From an uncultured bacterium (GTDB lineage: Bacteria > Cyanobacteriota > Vampirovibrionia > Gastranaerophilales > Gastranaerophilaceae), in assembly GCA_900551915.1 (NCBI GenBank), contig URXT01000001.1, forward strand, positions 108,600 to 172,599: a DNA stretch of 64,000 nucleotides. The letters are read 5' to 3'. Shown in pieces: positions 53,781 through 61,910 of the stretch. A program made the position numbers and the translations under genes. A model generated the notes under the pieces. The model saw only the letters and a program-made list of their open reading frames with translations, did no database searches and was not told where the DNA came from. How positions within the stretch are numbered: the stretch's first letter is position 1; the number at the start of each line of letters is the position of its first letter.

Positions 53781-54491
53781 TTACTTATTTTCGGGAAGCG
53801 TAATTGTAATTTCGGATTCTCTTGTTAAAAACCTGAATAAAAACAATGCAAACAATATTAAGACAGCTATTCCAATTGAAAAATCCCCTTTAAAGAAAGA
53901 ACATAGCATTGTAGCAAAAATAACAGTCAATGCAAACAAATAAGCAAGTGTAATATACGGATGGACTTTTAAAACATCCCATATCGAAACAGGTATAGTA
54001 TAAACATCTTCACTTTGTTCTGCTGACATTTCATTAATATTTGACTGCTTAAGTGCTTTATTGTAAGTTGATTTGTTAATGCGCTTTTTCTCAAAAAGCA
54101 TAAACAGTGCTTTTTTGTACGTTTTATTGACAAGTTTTTCGACATTGTTTATAACTTCAGGTTTGCCAGCGTCATCTACAGTTACTAACAATTTGAAGAT
54201 TTCATGATTTATTTTATGCAAAATCGCTTCGTGATATTCGTTTGGAATATTGCAGCTAATCATGTCAATTGTTTTGTGAAATGTCCATTCTGCGATAACT
54301 TGAGTTATGTATTTGCAGTTTGCTTCATTAATATTTTCATCATTATAAAGTTCTTCTGCGGCAAGAATTGACATTTGATAAACCATATAACGCACGTAGA
54401 TTACGGAATCTTTGTGTTTTTCCGGAATTACCCCTCTTACCTGAAACCTTAATTGGTCAACAAAATCTTTATAATTAAAATCTTTACTCAT
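53781..54491 (-). CDS. Hypothetical protein with C-terminal membrane anchor
   Basis: A 236-residue protein. The first 165 residues look soluble and helical (KDSVIYVRYMVYQMSILAAE, NIPNEYHEAILHKINHEIF) with no recognised domain. Two hydrophobic helices near 175-222 (LAYLFALTVIFATMLCSFF and IGIAVLILFALFLFRFL) anchor it at the membrane, and a short tail ends ITLPENK. CAGGAGC before the ATG is a good ribosome site. Diverges from mscS. No function can be assigned. Confidence 0.6.
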   Translation of the reverse strand: MSKDFNYKDFVDQLRFQVRGVIPEKHKDSVIYVRYMVYQMSILAAEELYNDENINEANCKYITQVIAEWTFHKTIDMISCNIPNEYHEAILHKINHEIFKLLVTVDDAGKPEVINNVEKLVNKTYKKALFMLFEKKRINKSTYNKALKQSNINEMSAEQSEDVYTIPVSIWDVLKVHPYITLAYLFALTVIFATMLCSFFKGDFSIGIAVLILFALFLFRFLTRESEITITLPENK

Positions 54492-54620
54492 AAGCTCCTG
54501 CGATTTTACCCAAATAACTTATATTTATTATAAATAAATTTTTTAAACTAATCAACATTGCATGAAGACTTTTTTATTTTTGTGTTATCCTTGTGTTGAA
54601 AAATAATAGGGATATTTTAT

Positions 54621-55484
54621 ATGGATTTTATGGATACAATAATTGAACATTTAGAGAAATTTAACAGACTTCTTGAATCAACTCATTTTGATTTAATTTT
54701 TGGAGCAATAATAAACCTTTTATTGATTGCCGTCTTGTTTAAAGCTGTTGATATGATGGGTGAAAAACTCAAAAATCATATTATAAATAAAGATGGAAGC
54801 AGCCAGTTAACCCAATTTGTTCCAATTTTGGACAAAATTCTGAAATTTTTAATTGTGTTTTTCATAGTTGCCTCCTTCTTGCAAAGCCATGGGTATTCAG
54901 TTTCTTCCTTGATTACCGGTTTTGGAATCACCGGTTTGGCTGTCGGCTTTGCGGCAAACGCTACAATCTCAAATATTTTCGGAACGCTTGCAATATTCAG
55001 CGATAAAGCTTATAAAATTGGGGATTATATTATTGCAAACGGGGTCGAAGGCACTGTTGAAGATGTTAATATCCGTTCCACGAAAATCAGAACTCTTGAT
55101 AACTTTTTATATATAGTTCCTAACAGCAGCGTTGCTACTGGAAATATTTGTAACATTTCACGTGCTAAAAAACGTAGAATTGTTGAAGTTTTTACGCTGA
55201 CTTATGATACTTCGGATGAAATGCTTGAAAGAGCAATTAAAATTGTAGAAGAAATTCTTGGCTCAAACAAAGATATCCACTCTGACTATGTTGTATTTTT
55301 GGATACACTTGCGGACAGCTCAATTAATATTAAATGCATAGCGTACGCAAAAACAAAGTCTTATAATGAATTAATGAAAATAAAATCAGGTGTAATTCTT
55401 GAAGTTGTCAAACGTTTCCGCGCAGAAGGGCTTGATTTTGCCTTCCCGTCTACTTCTGTTTATGTTGAGAAATCAGGGAATTAA
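54621..55484 (+). CDS. MscS-type mechanosensitive channel
   Basis: A 287-residue small-conductance channel. Two N-terminal helices are followed by the pore-lining TM3, LITGFGITGLAVGFAANATI, and the beta domain with GDYIIANGVEGTVEDVNIRS and TLDNFLYIVPNSSVATGNI. The C-terminal cytosolic alpha/beta part completes it. It releases solutes under hypo-osmotic stress. AGGGAT lies before the ATG. rlmH starts six bases after the stop, suggesting one transcript. Confidence 0.92.
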   Translation: MDFMDTIIEHLEKFNRLLESTHFDLIFGAIINLLLIAVLFKAVDMMGEKLKNHIINKDGSSQLTQFVPILDKILKFLIVFFIVASFLQSHGYSVSSLITGFGITGLAVGFAANATISNIFGTLAIFSDKAYKIGDYIIANGVEGTVEDVNIRSTKIRTLDNFLYIVPNSSVATGNICNISRAKKRRIVEVFTLTYDTSDEMLERAIKIVEEILGSNKDIHSDYVVFLDTLADSSINIKCIAYAKTKSYNELMKIKSGVILEVVKRFRAEGLDFAFPSTSVYVEKSGN

Positions 55485-55490
55485 ACAATT

Positions 55491-55961
55491 ATGCATATAA
55501 AAGTTCTTGCGCTAGGAAAGCTGAAAGAAAAGTTTTTAAAAGAAGGAATTTTGGAATTTCAAAAACGGCTGACTCCTTATGCAAACTTCGAAATCATTGA
55601 ATTGCAGCCGGTTGAAATAAGAGATGAAAATTTAATTCAAAAAGCACTTGATGAGGAAGCGCAAAAGCTTCTTGCATATATCAAGCCGCAATCCTATGTT
55701 ATAACACTTGAAATCGGCGGGAAAATGTTATCCTCAGAAGATTTTGCAAGAAAGATTTCGGATTTGACCAATGAAGGCTTTGGTGAAATTATATTTGTAA
55801 TCGGGTCTTCCTGCGGACTTTCTAAAATTATATCTGACCGTGCTGATTTTAAACTAAGTCTTTCTAAAATGACCTTCCTTCATCAGTTTGCAAGGCTAAT
55901 CCTTACCGAGCAGATATATCGTGCTTTTAAGATAATCAAAGGCGAAACTTATCACAAATAA
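55491..55961 (+). CDS. rlmH: 23S rRNA pseudouridine1915 methyltransferase
   Basis: A 156-residue SPOUT methyltransferase, RlmH family, acting on pseudouridine 1915 of assembled 70S ribosomes. The knot region is complete: IFVIGSSCGLSKIISDRADF and SKMTFLHQFARLILTEQIYR, ending AFKIIKGETYHK. Length is normal. Confidence 0.95.
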   Translation: MHIKVLALGKLKEKFLKEGILEFQKRLTPYANFEIIELQPVEIRDENLIQKALDEEAQKLLAYIKPQSYVITLEIGGKMLSSEDFARKISDLTNEGFGEIIFVIGSSCGLSKIISDRADFKLSLSKMTFLHQFARLILTEQIYRAFKIIKGETYHK

Positions 55962-56021
55962 ATTTTACTTTTTGTTCAAAAAGTGATATACTTAATATGT
56001 AAAAAAGCACTGGAGAGAGAA

Positions 56022-57749
56022 ATGGAAACTTTTGAACTTAATTATTCACTTGAAGAATTAAAAAAACGAACAGATAAAGAATATTTAATAACAAAAAAAT
56101 TCTTGGATGTTGATGCGCCTGAATATCTTGCGCTCGCGGAAGGTGATAAAAAGGCTCTGAAAAATTTAGTTAAAGCCGCTTTTTTTATTCAAAAAATTAA
56201 TTATCAGCTTGATAATAAGAAAAATATTGCTTTTTATGAGTATTTACGTGAAGAAATTCTTAAAGGCAACGAACTTGCGGAGCTTACAAGAATTCTTTTT
56301 GATGCTCAGCATGGTATGTGCGCAATTGACAGAGAATCTACGAAAATAAATCTGGCAAAAGGCATTGAAGAACTTCCGGGAAAAGGTTTATATCCCGAAG
56401 ATTTGTCAAAAGAAGAGTTTCACAAAATTCTTATTAAGATGCTTAAAGAAAATAAAACTGAAGAAGTCAGAAAAATTCTTAATCAGCGTTCTGTTGTTTT
56501 GCGTCAGAATGATGAGCTTGTTGCAAAAGATTACGTTGATTATTTCAGTGAAGAATTCAGACTGGTTGCCGAAAAATTAGAGGCTGCGGCTGAAACTTCT
56601 ACAAACAAATCTTTTAATGAATACTTAAGGCTTCAAGCGATTGCTCTTAGAATTTCCGACCCGATGCTTGATGCTTACGCTGACAAAAAATGGGCTGAAT
56701 TGCAGGATACGCCGCTGGAATTTACGATTACGCGCGAGAATTACGCTGATGAAATGACAGGAAGTGTTGTTGAAAATGAAGAATTAAAAAAACTGCTTGA
56801 TGAAAATAATATTCAGGCACTCCCGAAAGATTTTCTCGGCGGCCGCGTCGGAATTGTAAATAAAGAAGGAACAGAAGCACTTTTGAAAATAAAAGATTTT
56901 CTGCCTGATTTAGCGGCTAACATGCCGTATAATGACGAATATGAACAAAATATTTCACAGAATTCAGATGTAAAACAAACAATGGTTGACGTTGACATTG
57001 TTGTGCTTGCCGGTGATGTCGGCGCATACCGCGCAGGAATTACTTTAGCGGAAAACCTTCCAAATGATGATAAACTTTCTCTTACAATCGGAGGCGGAAG
57101 ACGAAATGTTTATCACAGACAAATCCGATTTATTTCAGACCGTGAAAAACTCCAAAAAAGACTTGATGCAGTTCTGGACAAAGAACAGCATCAATACTAT
57201 CTTGACGAAGCTGACCACTGGTTTACAATCGGGCATGAGAACACGCATTCGCTCGGGCCGAACAAAGGTACAGAGGCTTTGGGCAAATACAAAAGCATAA
57301 TTGAAGAAAACAAAGCTGATATGGGCGCTCTTGCGTTTTTGGATGTTCTTGAAGAAAAAGGAATGTATACTCATGAGCAGGTTTTGCAAATTCTTGTATC
57401 TTTTGCGGCTGACAATTTCCTAAAATCGAAACCAACGCTTTCGCAGGCTCACAGAGTGCGTTCAGTTATGCAAAACAAGTATTTCATTGAAAACGGCGCA
57501 ATTGAATTAACCTCAGACGGTAAAATTCACGTTAACATTGACAAAATGATACCGACAGCAAAGAAAATGCTTTCTGAAATCGTAAGAATTCAAATTGACG
57601 GCGATTTTGCTAAAGGCGAAAAATACGTGTTAGACAATTTTATCTGGACAGACGAGATGGAAATAATTTCTAAAAAACTCAAAGAAATTGACAAAAGTCT
57701 CAATGGCAGAACAGAGGCTCCTCTTGCCAGAATGCTTTTGAAAAGTTAG
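56022..57749 (+). CDS. Dipeptidyl-peptidase III-like (M49-related) metalloprotein
   Basis: A 575-residue protein of the family described as DPP III/zinc hydrolase. HENTHSLGPN puts an HExxH zinc motif at 405-409, and IEENKADMGAL at 427-437 supplies the Glu ligand and Asp, equivalent to EECRAD in DPP III. Before it, LAGDVGAYRAGITLAENLPND and IGGGRRNVYHRQIR match the family core. Start is the ATG at 56022 after GGAGAG; an upstream GTG (55983) is less likely. It may remove dipeptides from cytosolic peptides or serve as a non-catalytic relative. The next gene starts 17 bases later on the same strand. Confidence 0.78.
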   Translation: METFELNYSLEELKKRTDKEYLITKKFLDVDAPEYLALAEGDKKALKNLVKAAFFIQKINYQLDNKKNIAFYEYLREEILKGNELAELTRILFDAQHGMCAIDRESTKINLAKGIEELPGKGLYPEDLSKEEFHKILIKMLKENKTEEVRKILNQRSVVLRQNDELVAKDYVDYFSEEFRLVAEKLEAAAETSTNKSFNEYLRLQAIALRISDPMLDAYADKKWAELQDTPLEFTITRENYADEMTGSVVENEELKKLLDENNIQALPKDFLGGRVGIVNKEGTEALLKIKDFLPDLAANMPYNDEYEQNISQNSDVKQTMVDVDIVVLAGDVGAYRAGITLAENLPNDDKLSLTIGGGRRNVYHRQIRFISDREKLQKRLDAVLDKEQHQYYLDEADHWFTIGHENTHSLGPNKGTEALGKYKSIIEENKADMGALAFLDVLEEKGMYTHEQVLQILVSFAADNFLKSKPTLSQAHRVRSVMQNKYFIENGAIELTSDGKIHVNIDKMIPTAKKMLSEIVRIQIDGDFAKGEKYVLDNFIWTDEMEIISKKLKEIDKSLNGRTEAPLARMLLKS

Positions 57750-57766
57750 TCCGAAAGGTTTGTTTT

Positions 57767-58348
57767 ATGGAAAGATATTATTTAAGTCTGTTATTTGTTC
57801 CTAAAGTGCAAATTCAAATGCTGCTTTTGGGTACATTATGGATTGTGCTTTTATCCTGCTTTATAGGAATTGTTGCAGGCGGCGGGTTTGCTATCGGAGT
57901 TTTGATAGGGTTTCCCGTGCTTTTTAAACTGTATATTGATTTTGTGCTTAAGTTACTTCCTGAACTCACAGGAAAATGTCTTGCAGTTACAAAAAACTCC
58001 ATAATGATTACTTATTTGAACAAGACGTCTGTCAGTATAAACCTTGAAGCCATAAAGAAAATTAAATTTCAGTGGCCGCCTGTTGTTTCCAGGCGTGGGC
58101 GAGGGGCTAGAGAGGTTATTATTGAGCAAAAAGACGGTGAAGTTGTTGAAATTTACTATGTTTACTTTGATGAGGTCTTGTTAAGGCTAGCGGAACTTGC
58201 TAAGCAAAATGGTATTCAAACAGAAGGCTTAGATGTTATTAAAACCGGATACACATATAAATATCTTCATACTTTTCAAATGATTGGTGTTTGGGGTGCT
58301 TTTGCCGTAGTAATATATTTACTCTGCAAAGCATTAAAATTATTTTAA
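57767..58348 (+). CDS. Hypothetical membrane protein with PH-like domain
   Basis: A 193-residue protein. Two helices near 18-65 (LLGTLWIVLLSCFIGIVAGG and FAIGVLIGFPVLFKLYIDFV) precede a soluble part (75-150). Its strands LAVTKNSIMITYLNKTSVSI and EVIIEQKDGEVVEIYYVYF resemble bacterial PH-like domains. A last helix ends the protein. GAAAGG precedes the ATG. Operon partner of the M49-like gene; function unknown. Confidence 0.6.
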   Translation: MERYYLSLLFVPKVQIQMLLLGTLWIVLLSCFIGIVAGGGFAIGVLIGFPVLFKLYIDFVLKLLPELTGKCLAVTKNSIMITYLNKTSVSINLEAIKKIKFQWPPVVSRRGRGAREVIIEQKDGEVVEIYYVYFDEVLLRLAELAKQNGIQTEGLDVIKTGYTYKYLHTFQMIGVWGAFAVVIYLLCKALKLF

Positions 58349-58641
58349 GAGGCATTTTCTCTACATAGAGTTGTCAAGTCAGCAACCTTTCCGACGTCGT
58401 CATGCTAATTGGACAGTTTCTCCCCTAATTCCTCTGTAAGCTACCGGATACGAATGTTGTAGTGGACTATCTTGACCCGTTCCAAAGCCTAATAACACAA
58501 TACGTACAAAACAGTTGTATTCAGTTTGTCATCGTGACAAGACATAAATCTTTCCCAGCGACAAAACTAAAATCTTCACACTTATCCTAATCCAAATAAA
58601 AGCGGTCAATTCCTAATCCAGCTCCAATGTGTAAGAGTGGA
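58349..58641. repeat. Intergenic region with element shared with the accC flank
   Basis: Bases 58543-58627 match 7434-7520 over about 85 bases. GTCATCGTGACAAGAC (58528-58543) contains the palindrome TGTCA-TCG-TGACA. AGTGGACTACGTCCACT (58636-58652) is a palindrome that overlaps the folE2 stop. No gene is evident. Confidence 0.5.
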
Positions 58642-59421
58642 CTACGTCCACTCGTGTTGGTAAGCCCAGGCAGAATGGTTGTGAATGCTTTCGAAAGCCT
58701 CACATTCAACTTCAAATTCGGTGATGATTTTATCCTGGCGAAGCTTTACAACAACATCACGTAAAACATCTTCTACAAATTTCGGGTTCGAATAAGCCTT
58801 TTCAGTTACAAACTTCTCATCCTCACGTTTCAAGAGCGGATAAACAGGGCAGCTTGCGCAAGACTCAACCATATCAACCAAATCCTCTATCCAAATGTGC
58901 TTGTCTTCGTCATACGAAACTCTTACACGAATAAACGCGCGCTGATTGTGTGCGCCGTTGTCTGAAATCTCTTTTGAACATGGACATAGCGTTGTGACCG
59001 GAACTTCGACGCCTAAAATAAATTTATACCCGTCGTTGTCTATTTGTCCTTTGAAAATGCAGTCATAACTCATCGGAGAAGACAATGCCGTAACCGGAGA
59101 TTGCTTTTCAATAAAATATTTGAACCTGAATTCCAACTCTCCGCTTTTTGCCTCAAGCCTTTTTATAATTTCTTCAAGACATCCCTTAATATCAACCCCT
59201 AAAAGATTTTTGTTTCTCCACTCGGTTAAAACTTCAACAAAACGCGACATGTGAGTGCCTTTATAATCGCGCGGCAGTGAAACATTTACTTTTGCTTTTG
59301 AATAAACAACCTGATTTGAGCTGTTTTTGCGCTGAATTATCAGCGGCAGCTCAAGATGTTTAATGCCGACTTTTTGTATATCTACGTTTCTTTCGTCTTT
59401 TAAATTCTGAATGTCTTTCAT
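58642..59421 (-). CDS. folE2: GTP cyclohydrolase FolE2 (type IB)
   Basis: A 259-residue zinc- or metal-dependent GTP cyclohydrolase of the FolE2 family. Key regions are VGIKHLELPLIIQRK, VTTLCPCSKEISDNGAHNQRA (the metal-ligand Cys and Glu) and VESCASCPVYPLLKREDEKF. It makes 7,8-dihydroneopterin triphosphate for folate and, through QueD, queuosine. Stop TAG lies in a palindrome. tgt is far away at 1.6 kb and no other folate gene is adjacent. Confidence 0.94.
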   Translation of the reverse strand: MKDIQNLKDERNVDIQKVGIKHLELPLIIQRKNSSNQVVYSKAKVNVSLPRDYKGTHMSRFVEVLTEWRNKNLLGVDIKGCLEEIIKRLEAKSGELEFRFKYFIEKQSPVTALSSPMSYDCIFKGQIDNDGYKFILGVEVPVTTLCPCSKEISDNGAHNQRAFIRVRVSYDEDKHIWIEDLVDMVESCASCPVYPLLKREDEKFVTEKAYSNPKFVEDVLRDVVVKLRQDKIITEFEVECEAFESIHNHSAWAYQHEWT

Positions 59422-59534
59422 ACTTTTATTTTCTCATGTTACGTTTTGTTAATATTAGCAATAAAAAATAGCAACTTTTTGGGAATAATATACTTATTAT
59501 AAATATAAAGCTCTCTCTTCTTATTTAAACGGAT

Positions 59535-59563
59535 AGGCCTTGAAAAATCAAGGTCTTTTTTTT
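59535..59563 (+). terminator. Plus-strand terminator-like hairpin
   Basis: AGGCCTTGA and TCAAGGTCT form a 9-bp stem followed by TTTTTTT. No plus-strand gene lies just upstream; a short non-coding transcript could be the source, but I see no clear promoter. Confidence 0.5.
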
Positions 59564-59570
59564 GCCGTTT

Positions 59571-59604
59571 TATAAAACAAGCGGGCTTTTTATTTAGCCC
59601 GCTT
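59571..59604 (-). terminator. Terminator of the thioredoxin-like gene
   Basis: On the minus strand AAGCGGGCT and AGCCCGCTT form a 9-bp stem with a following TTGTTTTA. Confidence 0.85.
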
Positions 59605-59612
59605 ATAAAAAA

Positions 59613-60089
59613 CTATTTTTTGCTAGCTTTATCAAGTAAGCCTCTGATTCTCAGATATCGGTTAAGTTCAGTCTTCATCTTTGGCATATTCTGATAGAAG
59701 GCGTTGTTCAAAAGAATTCTGTTATCATACTTCGGGTCGATGATGTAAACTGTCGGGAAGCCGGTTAAGCCGACATCTTCAACCAATTCTTTATTAACAG
59801 GATTTTCAACATCAAGCATTACAAAGTTGTATCTTGCAAGATACATAAGGCTTAAAGTTTTGAACTTCGGCATAAATTTTAAGCAATATCCGCACCAGTC
59901 AACATAAAAAAGCGCAACCATAGGTTTGTCGCTTTCCATAGCTTTGTCATAAGAAATACCGACTTTGTAATCAGACGGTTTTTCTTTCGGAGCCCCTGCT
60001 CCGGTCGCTGTTGCAACGGCAAATCCTGCTGCAGATGAAATTAACACAACCAGTAAAATTGCTAAAGTGATTATAATGTTCTTTTTCAT
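59613..60089 (-). CDS. Membrane-anchored thioredoxin-like protein
   Basis: A 158-residue thioredoxin-fold protein with an N-terminal anchor (NIIITLAILLVVLISSAAGF). The active site is FYVDWCGYCLKFMPKF (WCGYC), and the cis-Pro is in VGLTGFPTVYIID. It likely works outside the cytoplasmic membrane in thiol-disulphide exchange. GAGGAGG precedes the ATG. Monocistronic, with its own terminator. Confidence 0.88.
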   Translation of the reverse strand: MKKNIIITLAILLVVLISSAAGFAVATATGAGAPKEKPSDYKVGISYDKAMESDKPMVALFYVDWCGYCLKFMPKFKTLSLMYLARYNFVMLDVENPVNKELVEDVGLTGFPTVYIIDPKYDNRILLNNAFYQNMPKMKTELNRYLRIRGLLDKASKK

Positions 60090-60168
60090 AAATCCTCCTC
60101 TTACTAATATTTCATATTATATAACAAACAAAAAGGCATGCCAAATTTAATAATTCTTAACAAAACCC

Positions 60169-60197
60169 TTGAAAAAGTATATATTATAGTATATACT
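60169..60197 (+). promoter_or_regulatory. Promoter of the sigma-factor gene
   Basis: TTGAAA (60169-60174), exactly 17 bases, TATACT (60192-60197). The leader contains TTCTCGTGTAAC (60228-60239), a motif repeated after the gene. Confidence 0.75.
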
Positions 60198-60266
60198 AAG
60201 TATATATTTAAATTAAAGTGTAAATTGTTCTCGTGTAACTAATTTAAATAAGGAGTTTAAAAGAGT

Positions 60267-61172
60267 ATGAGTAAAAATGCGCCTGTCAGAATGAAGAAGG
60301 TTAAATCTAACCCCGCCAAAAATGAAGTTTTAATGTATGGAAATGGTGAATTCACCGACTATTTGAGAGAAATTTCTTCTTATCCGGTACTTTCGCTTGC
60401 GCAGGAACGCGAACTGGCAAAAAGAGCAAAAGAAGGTGACGGAGAAGCCAAAAAGCAGCTTGTTCAATCTAATTTAAGAATCGTTGTTACGATTGCAAAA
60501 AAAGTAATTCATTCCTCAGGAATTCCTCTTGTTGATTTAATTCAGGAGGGAAATCTCGGTCTGATGATTGCTGCTGAAAAATTTAACTATAAATTAGGTT
60601 ACAAATTCTCAACTTATGCGGGCTGGTGGATTAAACAATCTATGTTCAAGGCTATTTCAGAACAATCGCACTGCATGAAAATTCCTGTTTATATTCAGGA
60701 AACTCTTTCTAAGTTTTCAAAAGTTAAATCACAGATGGAAAAACAATATAACTGTCAGGTTAAAAATCAGGAAGTTGCAAAGAAAATGAATATTGAACCT
60801 GATAAAATAGAAACCTTTTTGTCTGCATATACAAAAACAATTTCAATTGAAAGCGGACTTGAAAGAGCAGACGGCAAGGAGCTTAATGTTGCAGACATTC
60901 TTGAGGATAAAAAGGCCTGCGTTTCAACAAATGTTGAATACGAAAACCTTAAAAACGACATTGCAATTGTAATTTCAACGCTGAAAGAAAGAGAGCAGGA
61001 GGTTGTAAAAATGCATTACGGGCTTGGAAATGCCGCAAAACTTACACTTGAAGAAATCGGCAATATTTACGGTGTAACAAAGGAATGCATTCGCCAAACA
61101 GAATTGCGAGCTTTGCAAAAACTCAGATTATCAGGTTTGTCTCAGGATTTGCTTTCAAGTTATATTGGTTAA
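60267..61172 (+). CDS. Alternative (group 2-like) sigma-70 factor
   Basis: A 301-residue sigma factor without region 1.1. Region 1.2 starts near FTDYLREISSYPVLSLAQER, region 2 has QSNLRIVVTIAKKV, LVDLIQEGNLGLM and KFSTYAGWWIKQSM (the -10 binding helix). Region 3 follows, and region 4 carries REQEVVKMHYGLG and LTLEEIGNIYGVTKECIRQ (the -35 HTH). It resembles the group 2 sigma factors common in cyanobacteria. AAGGAG precedes the ATG. Repeated CTCGTGT motifs flank it, so self-control is possible. Confidence 0.92.
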   Translation: MSKNAPVRMKKVKSNPAKNEVLMYGNGEFTDYLREISSYPVLSLAQERELAKRAKEGDGEAKKQLVQSNLRIVVTIAKKVIHSSGIPLVDLIQEGNLGLMIAAEKFNYKLGYKFSTYAGWWIKQSMFKAISEQSHCMKIPVYIQETLSKFSKVKSQMEKQYNCQVKNQEVAKKMNIEPDKIETFLSAYTKTISIESGLERADGKELNVADILEDKKACVSTNVEYENLKNDIAIVISTLKEREQEVVKMHYGLGNAAKLTLEEIGNIYGVTKECIRQTELRALQKLRLSGLSQDLLSSYIG

Positions 61173-61213
61173 TACTCGTGTGTTTTTATATGTCTCGTGT
61201 TTAGTACCGATTT

Positions 61214-61240
61214 TACCGCTCCGAGGGGCGGTTTTTGTTT
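61214..61240 (+). terminator. Terminator of the sigma-factor gene
   Basis: ACCGCTC-CGA-GGGGCGGT followed by TTTTGTTTT, about 40 bases after the stop. Confidence 0.85.
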
Positions 61241-61257
61241 TAGAGATTTATTTTTTT

Positions 61258-61274
61258 CTGTCTCGTGTAAACAG
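61258..61274 (+). promoter_or_regulatory. CTCGTGT motif with CTGT/ACAG ends
   Basis: CTGTCTCGTGTAAACAG: the CTCGTGT motif found also at 60230, 61174 and 61194, here framed by inverted CTGT/ACAG. Possible operator. Confidence 0.4.
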
Positions 61275-61312
61275 AGGTTTACAAAATTAATAAAATAATT
61301 AAAAATAAAGTT

Positions 61313-61852
61313 ATGAAAAAGTTTTTTATAATTTTTTTAATATTTTTTGCCGCTGCACTCAATCCTGTCTATGCTGAGGGCGATTTGTGGGACAATTTCG
61401 GTGACCAAAATGCTTACGGACAAAAACCGGTAACTGACGAAGAATTTGACAAGGCGCTTGAAAGCAAAAAGGGTAAACCTAAAAAGCCGAAAGACAGGCT
61501 TTTGCGAAACGGCGAAGCTTTTCAGGAGAGTAACGAAACCGCTTTTTTAACTTCTATTCCAAAAGAACTTCCGATACTTTTAATTCCTTTGAATCTGGAA
61601 TTGAAAAATGACGCTGTTCTTCCGGTCGGACATTATCAGGTTATGGGTGAGAAAAAAAACGGAAAAGTTTATCTGAAACTTTTTCAGGCGCATAATATGC
61701 TTGCAAGCCTTGAGGCTGTTGAAACTAACGAGGATTTTGGCGAGGAAGAAATTAATTTTGTCCGGCTTATTGATAATGGAGATGAGCAGGCAAAAATAAT
61801 TTACGGGTCAGTAGATTTTAATGCCTACGTAGTCGTGAGAATTGCAAAATAA
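61313..61852 (+). CDS. Secreted hypothetical protein
   Basis: A 179-residue exported protein. Signal peptide MKKFFIIFLIFFAAALNPVY, then a basic Lys-rich stretch (KKGKPKKPKDRLLRN) and a compact beta-rich domain (85-179) that I do not recognise. Ribosome site is weak. It precedes deoB by 58 bases on the same strand. Function unknown. Confidence 0.6.
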   Translation: MKKFFIIFLIFFAAALNPVYAEGDLWDNFGDQNAYGQKPVTDEEFDKALESKKGKPKKPKDRLLRNGEAFQESNETAFLTSIPKELPILLIPLNLELKNDAVLPVGHYQVMGEKKNGKVYLKLFQAHNMLASLEAVETNEDFGEEEINFVRLIDNGDEQAKIIYGSVDFNAYVVVRIAK

Positions 61853-61910
61853 TTCATATTGAATTTTTTATGTTAAAATATCTTCGGAAAAAGGAAATAG
61901 GAGTTGAATT

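Noticed and set aside
59421..59563. Small RNA ending at the plus-strand hairpin 59535-59563
   Set aside because: No good promoter at suitable spacing; kept only as a hairpin feature.
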